From contig JAJNBJ010000025.1 of assembly GCA_021155965.1 (NCBI GenBank), forward strand, positions 1 to 64,000: a stretch of DNA of 64,000 bases, written 5' to 3'. The position numbers and the translations under genes are program-made. Origin of the DNA: Flavipsychrobacter sp. Lineage in GTDB: Bacteria > Bacteroidota > Bacteroidia > Chitinophagales > Chitinophagaceae. Positions 55,926-64,000 of the stretch are shown here, piece by piece. The first letter of the stretch is position 1. The number at the start of each line of letters is the position of its first letter. Below the pieces are notes generated by a model. That model worked only from the letters and a program-made list of their open reading frames with translations, had not been told where the DNA came from and made no database searches.

Positions 55926-57830
55926 CTAATCTGGGGTTCCGACTTCAACACCCAGCTCCTCCGCCAGGTCCTTCTCAACCCTCAGGTTGTTGATGATGAA
56001 GGTCTGCCTGTCTGGTGTATTCTTGCCCATATAGTATTCCAGCAGCTTCTGTATTTGCGCATCCTGGCTCAGCAACACCGGGTCTTTGCGTATATCATCC
56101 CCTATGAACTGCTGGAACTCTTCGGGAGATATTTCACCCAAACCTTTGAAGCGTGTAATTTCTGCCTTGGAGCCTATTTCGGCTATCGCACGCTGGCGCT
56201 CTTCATCAGTATAGCAGTAAATGGTCTTCTGCTTATTACGCACACGGAACAGCGGCGTTTGCAATATATGTATATGGTTGCCACGCACCAGGTCGGGGAA
56301 GAACTGCAGGAAGAAGGTCATGATGAGCAGGCGTATGTGCATGCCATCCACATCGGCATCGGTGGCTATTACAATGTTGTTATAGCGCAGCCCTTCCAGC
56401 CCTTCTTCAATATTCAGTGCATGCTGCAGCAGGTTGAACTCCTCGTTCTCATACACAACTTTCTTGGTAAGCCCGTAGCAGTTCAGAGGCTTGCCACGCA
56501 GGCTGAATACCGCCTGTGTCTCCACACTACGGCTCTTGGTTATGGAGCCGCTCGCAGAATCGCCCTCGGTGATAAAGATGGTTGATTCCAGTTGCTTCTG
56601 GTTGTATTCATCACGTCCCTTATTTGGCGGCTCATCATTCAGGTGTATGCGGCAGTCGCGGAGCTTTTTGTTGTGCAGGTTAGCCTTCTTGGCACGCTCG
56701 TTCGCCAGCTTGCGTATGCCTGATAATTCTTTGCGTTCACGTTCACTTTGCTCTATACGCTTCTTCAGCATATCTGCCACGCCCGGGTTCTTATGCAAAA
56801 AGTCATCCAGGTGCTTGCCCAGGAATTCCGCCACGAATGCTTTCATGGTCGGCCCGCCTTCATAAACGTTCTGTGAGCCCAGCTTGGTCTTCGTCTGCGA
56901 TTCAAACACTGGCTCCTGCACGCGCACCGATACTGCAGCGCAAATACTCTGCCGCACGTCCGATGCATCGTAGTCTTTCTTGTAAAAGTCGCGTATGGTC
57001 TTTACAAAAGCCTCACGGAAGGCAGCCTGGTGTGTGCCGCCCTGCGTAGTGTGCTGGCCATTAACGAAAGAGTAGATGTCCTCACCGTAGTCACCGGTAT
57101 GGGTAACAGCCACCTCAATATCATCACCTCTCAGGTGAATAATAGGGTAGCGCAGGTTATCAGGATTGGTTTTCCGTGTCAGCAAGTCAAGCAGCCCATT
57201 CTTGGATACATAATTCCTCCCGTTAAAATGTATGGTCAGCCCCGCATTCAGGAAGCAATAGTTCCACACCTGGTTCTCCAGGTATTCATGCAGGAAGTGG
57301 TAATGTTTAAAAACCGTATCATCCGGCCTGAACTCCACCATCGTACCGTTGTTCTCTGTTGTCTTGGCCTCTTTATGTTCCTTGATCAGTACACCTCTTT
57401 CAAATTCCGCCACCTTTTCCCTGCCATCGCGGTAAGAAGCAACTTTGAAGTATTTGCTCAGCGCATTCACCGCCTTGGTACCCACACCATTCAACCCCAC
57501 CGACTTCTGGAACGCCTTGCTATCATACTTCGCGCCGGTGTTTATCTTGCTTACCACATCCACCACCTTACCCAGCGGTATACCACGGCCATAATCGCGT
57601 ACAGTAACACTGCCATCAGCGACCGTAAGTTCAATGCGTTTTCCCTGGCCCATGGCAAACTCATCAATACAGTTGTCCATTACCTCCTTCACCAGCACAT
57701 AGATACCGTCATCCACGCTGCTGCCATCGCCCAGCTTACCTATGTACATCCCCGGCCTCAGGCGTATATGCTCTTTCCAGTCGAGGGATTTTATACTATC
57801 CTCGTTATATTGATTTTGTAATTCAGCCAT
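55926..57830 (-). CDS. parE: DNA topoisomerase IV subunit B
   Basis: A 634-residue ATPase subunit of topoisomerase IV. The GHKL ATP site is seen in [35 protein letters not shown] and [15 protein letters not shown]. The Toprim domain shows [11 protein letters not shown] and [15 protein letters not shown]. The short C-terminal tail and the sequence [16 protein letters not shown] point to the Bacteroidota ParE and away from GyrB. parC is not in the 100 bp downstream; the gene stands alone here. Confidence 0.93.
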   Translation of the reverse strand: MAELQNQYNEDSIKSLDWKEHIRLRPGMYIGKLGDGSSVDDGIYVLVKEVMDNCIDEFAMGQGKRIELTVADGSVTVRDYGRGIPLGKVVDVVSKINTGAKYDSKAFQKSVGLNGVGTKAVNALSKYFKVASYRDGREKVAEFERGVLIKEHKEAKTTENNGTMVEFRPDDTVFKHYHFLHEYLENQVWNYCFLNAGLTIHFNGRNYVSKNGLLDLLTRKTNPDNLRYPIIHLRGDDIEVAVTHTGDYGEDIYSFVNGQHTTQGGTHQAAFREAFVKTIRDFYKKDYDASDVRQSICAAVSVRVQEPVFESQTKTKLGSQNVYEGGPTMKAFVAEFLGKHLDDFLHKNPGVADMLKKRIEQSERERKELSGIRKLANERAKKANLHNKKLRDCRIHLNDEPPNKGRDEYNQKQLESTIFITEGDSASGSITKSRSVETQAVFSLRGKPLNCYGLTKKVVYENEEFNLLQHALNIEEGLEGLRYNNIVIATDADVDGMHIRLLIMTFFLQFFPDLVRGNHIHILQTPLFRVRNKQKTIYCYTDEERQRAIAEIGSKAEITRFKGLGEISPEEFQQFIGDDIRKDPVLLSQDAQIQKLLEYYMGKNTPDRQTFIINNLRVEKDLAEELGVEVGTPD

Positions 57831-57994
57831 TAGTTAAGTTAAGAGTGAGAAATTTAAGACTAAAAGTTGAGCGAATTTATGCGAAAAACGAGTGAGGGAC
57901 GGCTTACTATGTGTAAATGTGCATAAATACATTTCAATAAGTCAATGCTCATTAATATTGATAATTGGTTATTTTTAAGCAATAAATATTTGTT

Positions 57995-59461
57995 ATGAGT
58001 GATTTAGATATCATAAAATTAATAGAAGGTATAGTTGGTAAAAAACTAAGCGTAGAAAAAGGGTTTGCAAATTGGCAAAAATGTAGCTACGCGACAAAAG
58101 GTAACCAAGTTACAGGCATTTCTCTATATAAAATAGGATACGAAAAATTAAAAGATGCATATCATTATTTGAGCATGCTTACAGGGTTAGTAGATTTACA
58201 TCTTGTTAGTAATAAAATTAGTGATCTATCTTTTTTGATTGGTTTTGATAACCTTGAAGTACTGTCATTAGATGATAATTTAATATCCGATATTGATTAT
58301 ATTTCGAAATTGCAGAATTTGTCAATTCTGTATTTAACTGCAAACAAAATTGAAAATATTGATGCATTAGTTCCGTGTACCGAGTTAAAGGTTTTAGATG
58401 TAACGAATAATTTAATCAAAGATATAACTGTAATAGTAAAAATTAAAAATCTATCAGAATTAGTAATTTATAATAATCCCATCCAGAATCTACCATCAGA
58501 AATTCGTAATCAGGGTATAAAGGCTATCAGGAAATATTTAATTGAAAAACAAAAGCAAGGAGAAGAAAAGTTATTTGAGGCTAAAATTGTGATTGTAGGA
58601 GCTGGTGAGTCTGGAAAAACAACACTAATTCGCAAACTGCAAAACCCCAATCATCCAGTTCCAAATATTGAAGACAAACGGACTGAAGGTATACGTGTTA
58701 TGTCATATCCGTTTCATGTAAGAACTAATGAAGATTTAAAAGAGGTTATGGCACATATTTGGGACTTTGGAGGGCAGGAATTATACCATACCACCCATCA
58801 ATTATTTCTTACGCCCGATACGTTATATATATTGCTGAATGATAATCGAAAGAACGATACCGATTTTTATTATTGGCTGAATATAGTAACGCTTAGGGCA
58901 GGTGGTAAATGCCCGATACTGATGGTGTTCAATGCAAAAGATAACTCACCCAGGCAAATAATACCCGGGGAAGAGATATTTAATGCTTTTCCTAACGTAG
59001 AACGCAGTGCGATAGACGTGAATTTTGCAGATAAAAACTTAATAGGTATCCATAAAATGAAAGATACCATAGAGGGGCATTTTGGTAAGTTGGAAGTATT
59101 GGGTAAGCCTTTTCCTACTTATTGGGTTCGGGTTCGTGAGGCCTTGGGCAGGTTGAAAGATGAATGTATTAAATGGGATGAGTTTGCAGCTATCTGTTTG
59201 CAGAATGGAATTGATGACCTGTCGCAAATGCAGATATTGGCAGCCACATTGCACAATCTCGGAGTTATACTTTATTTTCCTGATGTTTTCGGGCTAAAAG
59301 ACCTTATTATCCTCAGTTCACAATGGTGTATAGATGCTATATATTCAGCTTTAGACACTGATGCTATCAATAAGAATGCGGGTAAATTCAATGAACACAT
59401 GCTCGCTGAGAAATGGTTGTGCCTAGGTTTGCAGGTAAGGAGTTGCATTTATTACGACTAA
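57995..59461 (+). CDS. LRR-Roc-COR GTPase, 5' part of a frameshifted Roco-TIR protein
   Basis: Residues ~60-165 hold about five leucine-rich repeats (LVDLHLVSNKISDLSFL, LEVLSLDDNLISDIDYI). The Roc GTPase follows: P-loop GAGESGKT at 202-209, Thr230 in KRTEGI, DFGGQ at 257-261 and NAKD at 313-316 (a variant of NKxD). The COR region starts near residue 330 and includes LAATLHNLGVILYFPDVFGL and LIILSSQWCIDAIYSALDTD. The frame stops at 59461, but the COR domain continues in the +2 frame (equivalent to one lost base near 59430), beginning GKELHLLRLMQHFDLCYRI. The first ~550 bp are clearly more AT-rich than neighbours, suggesting transfer. Confidence 0.85.
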   Translation: MSDLDIIKLIEGIVGKKLSVEKGFANWQKCSYATKGNQVTGISLYKIGYEKLKDAYHYLSMLTGLVDLHLVSNKISDLSFLIGFDNLEVLSLDDNLISDIDYISKLQNLSILYLTANKIENIDALVPCTELKVLDVTNNLIKDITVIVKIKNLSELVIYNNPIQNLPSEIRNQGIKAIRKYLIEKQKQGEEKLFEAKIVIVGAGESGKTTLIRKLQNPNHPVPNIEDKRTEGIRVMSYPFHVRTNEDLKEVMAHIWDFGGQELYHTTHQLFLTPDTLYILLNDNRKNDTDFYYWLNIVTLRAGGKCPILMVFNAKDNSPRQIIPGEEIFNAFPNVERSAIDVNFADKNLIGIHKMKDTIEGHFGKLEVLGKPFPTYWVRVREALGRLKDECIKWDEFAAICLQNGIDDLSQMQILAATLHNLGVILYFPDVFGLKDLIILSSQWCIDAIYSALDTDAINKNAGKFNEHMLAEKWLCLGLQVRSCIYYD

Positions 59462-60480
59462 TGCAGCATTTTGACCTCTGCTATAGGATAGAAGGCACTA
59501 ACGAATATATTGCTCCTCAACTATTGCCAATTGAAGAGAATAAGCTTGCCGACATTCCATCGGCCGGTGCAATAATGTTCTGGGTTGATTATACATTCAT
59601 GCCTGCAGGCCTCATTACCCGACTTATAGCGCGAATGAGCCGTCACATTAGAGCGCCCCATGTGTGGCGTACTGGTGTTACGCTGGAATGGGAAGAAGGA
59701 ACAATTGCAGAGGTGACAGAGCATCAATTGACACACGAGATTGTCATAAGAATAAACGGAGTTGAACGGAAAAGAAGATTAGCGGAGATACGTAAGACAT
59801 TATATGACCTTCATGAAGATTTTCGTGGATTGAAATTTGAAGAGCTGGTATCCTGCAATTGTGTTGATTGCCAGAAAGGAGGGAACGTTACAACGTTCGA
59901 GTTATTGGAATTGGAAGATAATGCCGCACATGGTGATGAGATGATATGCCGCAATGGCAATCGTAAGAGAATAGCTGCACGGGATGTTCTTGAGGGTATC
60001 AGCTATGAAGATAAGCCACGTATATTTATATCGTATGCGCATAGAAATGAAGAACTAAAGAATGAGTTCCGTACTATGATACGCCCTATGGAGAAAGAGG
60101 GTCATTGGAAGGTATGGGATGACCGTTGGCTACTGCCCGGTGATATCTGGAACAGGGAAATATTGAAACACTTGGATGAGGCCAATGTGATCGTGTTGAT
60201 GCTCACCAAAGAGTTTTTTGCATCGGAATATATCTATGATGTAGAACTTTCCCGTGCAATAAAGAGGCATGAACAAGGTGATGCCATGGTGATTGGTATT
60301 GTAGTGAGCGATTGCCTGTGGGAGAAAACACCTTTGTGTAAAATACTGATATTGCCTAAAGATGCTTTAGCGGTGGAAAAGCACCCACATAAGGATGAGG
60401 TGTGGAAGTCTGCAGCAAAAACAATAGAAGAAACTATCAATATATGGCAAGGTAAGCAGGGTAGAAAAGGAGGCTGGTAG
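59413..60480 (+). CDS. COR C-terminal half and TIR domain, 3' part of the frameshifted Roco-TIR protein
   Basis: The frame continues the COR domain (FDLCYRIEGTNEYIAPQLLP, WVDYTFMPAGLITRLIARMS). A CNCVDC cluster at ~148-153 and Cys179 suggest a zinc-binding insert. The TIR domain starts at residue ~201 (KPRIFISYAHRNEELKNEF), with KVWDDRWLLPGDIWNREI and the probable NADase catalytic Glu278 in YDVELSRAI. With one base restored near 59430, the whole protein would be 828 residues (57995-60480). The ATG at 59413 is unlikely to be a genuine start. TIR domains in such proteins usually cleave NAD+ on immune activation. Confidence 0.83.
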   Translation: MVVPRFAGKELHLLRLMQHFDLCYRIEGTNEYIAPQLLPIEENKLADIPSAGAIMFWVDYTFMPAGLITRLIARMSRHIRAPHVWRTGVTLEWEEGTIAEVTEHQLTHEIVIRINGVERKRRLAEIRKTLYDLHEDFRGLKFEELVSCNCVDCQKGGNVTTFELLELEDNAAHGDEMICRNGNRKRIAARDVLEGISYEDKPRIFISYAHRNEELKNEFRTMIRPMEKEGHWKVWDDRWLLPGDIWNREILKHLDEANVIVLMLTKEFFASEYIYDVELSRAIKRHEQGDAMVIGIVVSDCLWEKTPLCKILILPKDALAVEKHPHKDEVWKSAAKTIEETINIWQGKQGRKGGW

Positions 60481-61200
60481 TTACCATCCGCTAGCTAGTA
60501 CATCCGCTATATGCATAGTTTGTATTGGCAGCCTGTTCTCATTAATGTAACCTTGTATATGCATCATGCACGATACGTCTGTCGTTATCATATATTGTGC
60601 GCCGGTATCTAATGCGCTTTTCACTTTCACCTGCGCCATACCTAAGGAGATGGGCTCGAATTTTACTGCAAATGTGCCGCCAAAACCACAGCAGGTTTCG
60701 CACTCCTTCATCTCCACCAGCTCCAGGCCGTTTACATGTTGCAGTAGCTTACGTGGAGCTTCTTTGATACCACATTCGCGCAAAGCCCCGCAGGCGTCGT
60801 GGTAGGTAGCTTTGCCTTGCAGGGTGGCGCCTATATTATCCACCTTCAATACTTTGGTCAGGAATTCGGTAAACTCATACATATTATCCTTTACCTGGTT
60901 GCAAAGGTTATGGTCTGAGCTGTTGGCGAATAGTTTATCGTAATAATTACGCACATATCCCGTACATGAACCGCTGGGCCCTACAATATATTCATCCTCC
61001 TTAAAATCCTGCAGGAATTTGGTTGCCACGGATTTTGCTTCTTCCCTATAACCCGCATTAAATGCAGGCTGGCCGCAACAGGTTTGCTTGGTGTTGTACG
61101 TTACATTGCAGCCCAGTTTTTCCAGCACCTTTACCATATTCATACCCGTTTCAGGATACAGTTGGTCAACAAAACAAGGAATAAATAGCTGGACACGCAT
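60481..61200 (-). CDS. Cysteine-rich (Fe-S)-binding protein, LutA/YkgE family
   Basis: A 239-residue protein with two CCG domains: FIPCFVDQLYPETGMNMVKV with later YNTKQTCCGQPAFNAGY, and ATYHDACGALRECGIKEAPR with EMKECETCCGFGGTF. These form the heterodisulfide-reductase-type clusters of LutA. In lactate oxidation it works with LutB and LutC, which are not next to it here. The stop codon directly abuts the TIR gene's end. Confidence 0.92.
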   Translation of the reverse strand: MRVQLFIPCFVDQLYPETGMNMVKVLEKLGCNVTYNTKQTCCGQPAFNAGYREEAKSVATKFLQDFKEDEYIVGPSGSCTGYVRNYYDKLFANSSDHNLCNQVKDNMYEFTEFLTKVLKVDNIGATLQGKATYHDACGALRECGIKEAPRKLLQHVNGLELVEMKECETCCGFGGTFAVKFEPISLGMAQVKVKSALDTGAQYMITTDVSCMMHIQGYINENRLPIQTMHIADVLASGW

Positions 61201-61269
61201 AGTAGTCGTAAGTCAAAAATTCGGTGCTAAGATACCTAAAATGCAGAAAAGCAGTTATGGCTTATTATA

Positions 61270-62169
61270 TTACTTTTTGGCTGTATAATAGTCCCACGCA
61301 CATTTGGCAACCGATGCAATAATGTTTTCGCCTGTAGTGACACCACCTTTATAGTCAGATACATATACCACTATTGCAAGGTGATGCCCGTTTGGTAGCG
61401 TTATGATACCAACGTCATTGGTGGCAGCAATAATTTTTGCTTCATTCATGCTGGAGGTTCCTGTTTTATGCGCAACTACTACGTCCTTTGGTAATTCACC
61501 TTTTATCCGTCTAGTTGAGTTTTCACTTTCTACCATTAGTTTCATCAGGTAATCGTTACTTTTTTTAGATAACAGTTTGCCTTCATAAAACAGCCGCAAT
61601 ATTTCCTGCATAGCAGAAGGCTGACACCAATTATTGTATTGCGCTGACCAGGCTGAATGCATCTCACTTTCAGTCGCCGAAATGGCTATTCCGTTTATTC
61701 CGAGGTCGCGATAATACTGGTGAACAAAACGAGTACCTCCCGCCAGTTTGAACAATATATCGCAGGCATTATTATCGCTTACAGATACCGAGAGCCTCAG
61801 CAATTCAGATAACTTAACATCTACATCTTTATTCTCTCTTGCCAGCGGCCCCCATGTATCTCTCTCCAGCTGTTCCTTTTTAATGTGCACCACCTGGTTC
61901 AGTTTCAACTCACCTTTATCCACCAAATTCAATATGTATATTGCCAAAGGGAATTTATATACACTTTGCATAGGGTAGCGGTGGTTGTTATTCACCAATA
62001 CCGTGCTGTTATCCTCAAGGTCCGTGATGGCAATACCCACTGTAGCCATATATGGGGCTATGGTCAGTTCAAGGTTTCTTTTCAGTGAACCCGTGCCTGG
62101 TTCTTTGCCTGTGGCATTAATGCCGGCTAATAAAGTGCAACCTAGTGCTAATAACAATCTATTCCTCAT
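61270..62169 (-). CDS. Class A beta-lactamase, subclass A2-like
   Basis: From the ATG at 62169 (MRNRLLLALGCTLLAGINAT) the 299-residue enzyme has the active-site serine in S69-V-Y-K72, the S131-D-N motif, Glu167 in TESEMHS (the omega-loop general base), and KTG at 235-237. The omega loop reads ESEMH, so the usual Asn170 is His. The NNHRYPMQSVYKFPLAIYIL and HKTGTSSMNEAKIIAATNDV segments are typical of the Bacteroidota A2 group (CGA/CME/PER type). It would be periplasmic. It is divergent from a GNAT gene with 63 bp between starts. No mobile element is next to it. Confidence 0.92.
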   Translation of the reverse strand: MRNRLLLALGCTLLAGINATGKEPGTGSLKRNLELTIAPYMATVGIAITDLEDNSTVLVNNNHRYPMQSVYKFPLAIYILNLVDKGELKLNQVVHIKKEQLERDTWGPLARENKDVDVKLSELLRLSVSVSDNNACDILFKLAGGTRFVHQYYRDLGINGIAISATESEMHSAWSAQYNNWCQPSAMQEILRLFYEGKLLSKKSNDYLMKLMVESENSTRRIKGELPKDVVVAHKTGTSSMNEAKIIAATNDVGIITLPNGHHLAIVVYVSDYKGGVTTGENIIASVAKCAWDYYTAKK

Positions 62170-62219
62170 AATGAAAACACAATATATAGAAAAGCTATCC
62201 AATTTTCAGCATTAGGTTT

Positions 62220-62227
62220 TACTTTTG
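62220..62227 (+). promoter_or_regulatory. -7 element of the 62233 GNAT gene
   Basis: TACTTTTG matches TAnnTTTG and ends 5 bp before the ATG, which implies a leaderless or nearly leaderless mRNA. Confidence 0.5.
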
Positions 62228-62232
62228 GTAAT

Positions 62233-62721
62233 ATGGAAAAGCAGGTTGATCTAAAGCCAATACAAGTTGTCGAGCATTACAAAGAGGTTGCTGCAATGAT
62301 GCATGAATTGCATCAGCACGAACGCAGCCTGTTTGATAAAAGTGCATCGTGGTCAGACATTGAAAATAACTACATGCGCCACATTATAAAAATGCAGGAG
62401 GAATGCGATGGCACCTGCCTGGTAGCCTATGTTGATGGTGTTGCTGCAGGGTTTATTTTTGGCTATGTAGAAGGTCAGGATGATAGCAGGATAGAGGTGT
62501 ATTTAGGAAAAGAACTCCGTGTTTCGGATGGTTTTGTGCATAAAGACTACAGGGGCAAGGGAATTTTCCGGAAGCTGAACCGCGAACTGGAAAAGATATA
62601 CGTTGGGAAAGGTATAAGGCGCATTTGCCTTAATGTAAGGGTAAATAATACCCGAGCACGTGCTTTTACGGAAAGCGAAGGCTATGTAGTTACCAAACTG
62701 GTATACGAGAAATGGCTGTAA
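62233..62721 (+). CDS. GNAT family N-acetyltransferase
   Basis: A 162-residue single-domain GNAT: VAYVDGVAAGFIFGYVEG (beta strands 2-4), RVSDGFVHKDYRGKGIFRKL (acetyl-CoA pyrophosphate loop) and LNVRVNNTRARAFTESEGYV. The substrate is not evident. A hairpin terminator follows. Confidence 0.93.
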   Translation: MEKQVDLKPIQVVEHYKEVAAMMHELHQHERSLFDKSASWSDIENNYMRHIIKMQEECDGTCLVAYVDGVAAGFIFGYVEGQDDSRIEVYLGKELRVSDGFVHKDYRGKGIFRKLNRELEKIYVGKGIRRICLNVRVNNTRARAFTESEGYVVTKLVYEKWL

Positions 62722-62725
62722 TGCA

Positions 62726-62750
62726 GAACGGCTCCGTAGTGGAGCCATTC
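62726..62750 (+). terminator. Hairpin after the GNAT gene
   Basis: GAACGGCTCC (62726-62735) pairs with GGAGCCATTC (62741-62750) around GTAGT, with one mismatch. The T run after it is weak. Confidence 0.65.
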
Positions 62751-62773
62751 TCTTCGTAAATACCTTGTAACAT

Positions 62774-62959
62774 TTACTGTGCTTCAGGTTCTTCAGTTGT
62801 TTCTTCTTCGGTATCGCCTGTTTCTGTTTCTTCTTCAGTAGTTTCGTCATCTTCAAGTGAATTGCCCCCGGTCTCAGTTTGCTCTTCTTCCGGTTCTGTT
62901 TGTGCTTGTTCTGTTGAAGCAACAGCAGTTAATACTTCTTCTTCGAATTTGTTTTCCAT
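62774..62959 (-). CDS. Small extremely acidic protein
   Basis: A 61-residue protein made mostly of Glu, Thr, Asp and Gln (MENKFEEEVLTAVASTEQAQ, then EEE/TEE strings and a C-terminal PEAQ). There is no cysteine or hydrophobic segment, so it should be disordered and cytosolic. The ATG, a purine-rich stretch upstream and a normal stop support a gene. No family is recognised; such proteins may bind cations or basic partners. Confidence 0.55.
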   Translation of the reverse strand: MENKFEEEVLTAVASTEQAQTEPEEEQTETGGNSLEDDETTEEETETGDTEEETTEEPEAQ

Positions 62960-63108
62960 GATTTTTTAATTTTTTAGTTATTAATGAGATTTCAGGCAAT
63001 TTACCCTGGCTATATGACCGGAATATGAACAACCTTAGACTTATCATTATGATAACATAGTAATATTATGCCAGCATTTCTGAAGCATAAAACTTAATTT
63101 TGAAGAGT

Positions 63109-63768
63109 ATGTATTTTAAAGAACTTGCCCTTTTGTTATTGTCAGTTTTTCTTTCACGTTATGCCGGTGCACAATCTAACTGGTATATAGAAGATCCGAA
63201 AGTATTTGAAGGTGGCGCAGTGCTTGGGGCTAATTTCAGCCAGGTTGATGGGGATACTTATTATGGTTATCATAAAATTGGCTTGAATGTCGGAGGTGTA
63301 GTTTATGCTCATTTCACAAAGACCTTTGGTGCAAGTATGGAGCTGTTATATTCCCAGAAAGGGAGCAGGGGAGAGTCTGTGCTCGAATCGCCACTTGTCG
63401 GTACTTACGTAACAAAATATTACATGAATATAAACTACATGGAAGTGCCCCTCACCTTCCATGCTATAATACGCACCATCGATCTGGAAGCCGGGGTATC
63501 TTATGCCCTGTTGGTGAAGTCAAAGGAGTGGATATTGTCTGACAAGCAAGTCGCTATTGATCCGGAGCGGACAAAATTCAACTCAACAGACCTTGAGTAT
63601 ATATTTGGAATAGGCAGAAAGATATACAAGGGGCTGCATGCAAACATCCGTTTCCAATACTCAATAACTTCGATAAGGCCACCGGAACGGATACCAACCA
63701 ATTACGGCTGGGGTAATAACGGACAGTTCAACAACCTTTTTAATTTCAGGTTGATGTATTTGTTTTAG
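63109..63768 (+). CDS. Outer-membrane beta-barrel protein (PorT-like)
   Basis: A 219-residue protein with a signal peptide (MYFKELALLLLSVFLSRYAG, cleavage near AQS). The rest is barrel strands such as FTKTFGASMELLYSQKGSRG and YMNINYMEVPLTFHAIIRT, ending FRLMYLF. I start at the ATG at 63109; a TTG three codons earlier is possible. Ligand unknown. Related in plan to the 13334 gene. Confidence 0.87.
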   Translation: MYFKELALLLLSVFLSRYAGAQSNWYIEDPKVFEGGAVLGANFSQVDGDTYYGYHKIGLNVGGVVYAHFTKTFGASMELLYSQKGSRGESVLESPLVGTYVTKYYMNINYMEVPLTFHAIIRTIDLEAGVSYALLVKSKEWILSDKQVAIDPERTKFNSTDLEYIFGIGRKIYKGLHANIRFQYSITSIRPPERIPTNYGWGNNGQFNNLFNFRLMYLF

Positions 63769-63781
63769 CTAAATTTGCGGC

Positions 63782-64000
63782 ATGCAGAAAATTCAATATC
63801 CGTATATATTCCTTGCAGGTTTATTATTTATTGCTTCTTGTGCTAAAGTTGGCCCAACCGGCCCAACCGGGCCCGCCGGGCCGGCATATACAGGTAACAT
63901 CAGTGGGCATATTAGCCTGTACGATAAATACGGAAGCCCGGTATTATCGGGGTTTGCCACAGCCACACTTTCATTAAGCAGCACAACTGCCACTTTAACT
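63782..64000 (+). CDS. Lipoprotein with collagen-like start, partial
   Basis: The ATG at 63782 opens a 73-codon frame that runs off the window. It begins with a lipoprotein signal (MQKIQYPYIFLAGLLFIASC, so Cys20), followed by four GPx-type triplets (GPTGPTGPAGP), then beta-type sequence (NISGHISLYDKYGSPVLSGF) that resembles a carboxypeptidase-regulatory-like domain. It follows the barrel gene by 13 bp and is probably co-transcribed. Confidence 0.75.
   Translation, partial: MQKIQYPYIFLAGLLFIASCAKVGPTGPTGPAGPAYTGNISGHISLYDKYGSPVLSGFATATLSLSSTTATLT

Noticed and set aside
59413-59461. Programmed ribosomal frameshift in the Roco-TIR gene
   Set aside because: The GGTTTGC site is not a canonical slippery heptamer and I see no strong downstream stem-loop. 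A base loss or sequence error is simpler.

Overview
The window is a chromosomal segment of a Bacteroidota bacterium, most likely of the order Chitinophagales. Several features point there. Six secreted proteins carry C-terminal type IX secretion (T9SS) sorting domains, five of type A and one of type B/CHU_C. SprB-like repeats, a DUF2911 protein, a fused RibBA, a subclass A2-like beta-lactamase and promoters matching the Bacteroidota TAnnTTTG element are also present. I see no rRNA, tRNA or CRISPR array.

Layout. 0-6.5 kb: a damaged hypothetical gene, recR, a class II Fic protein, recF, pdhA, a TPR membrane protein, ribH and a DUF433/DUF5615 pair. 6.5-21 kb: a type B T9SS adhesin with a one-base frameshift, a formyltransferase, two related GT4 glycosyltransferases, nhaD, an outer-membrane barrel, pepE, ribBA, a DoxX-like/thioredoxin-like membrane protein and small lipoproteins. 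21-31 kb: rpoB and rpoC, separated by a four-helix-bundle protein gene with inverted repeats at its ends, then a Phd/PIN toxin-antitoxin pair. 31-44 kb: lpxK, a GNAT protein, an FkbM methyltransferase, a 2350-residue T9SS protein with about twelve tandem repeats, DUF2911 and other T9SS cargo. 44-58 kb: a C1 peptidase, an OmpA-like lipoprotein, a lytic transglycosylase, a penicillin acylase-like protein, a tandem pair of T9SS proteins, a GpgS-HAD fusion, a Uma2 protein and parE. 58-64 kb: an LRR-Roc-COR-TIR protein split by a frameshift, a LutA-like protein, a class A beta-lactamase, a GNAT protein, a very acidic small protein, an outer-membrane barrel and a lipoprotein that runs off the end.

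The housekeeping genes cover transcription, recombination/replication, flavin synthesis, pyruvate oxidation and lipid A. The accessory genes are mainly cell-surface proteins and small mobile or immunity-type genes. The most unusual signals are extragenic. Two distant gaps (15.3-15.5 kb and 42.4-42.6 kb) hold the same array of GGTATA/TATACC boxes, in opposite orientation, spaced 10, 10, 21 and 21 bp (one or two helical turns), with a further box 94 bp away in both copies. At least three families of short palindromic repeats also occur, some providing stop codons or C-terminal residues of neighbouring genes.

Two genes clearly, and a third possibly, are broken by the apparent loss of one base in a T run. 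This leaves open whether these are true pseudogenes or sequence errors.
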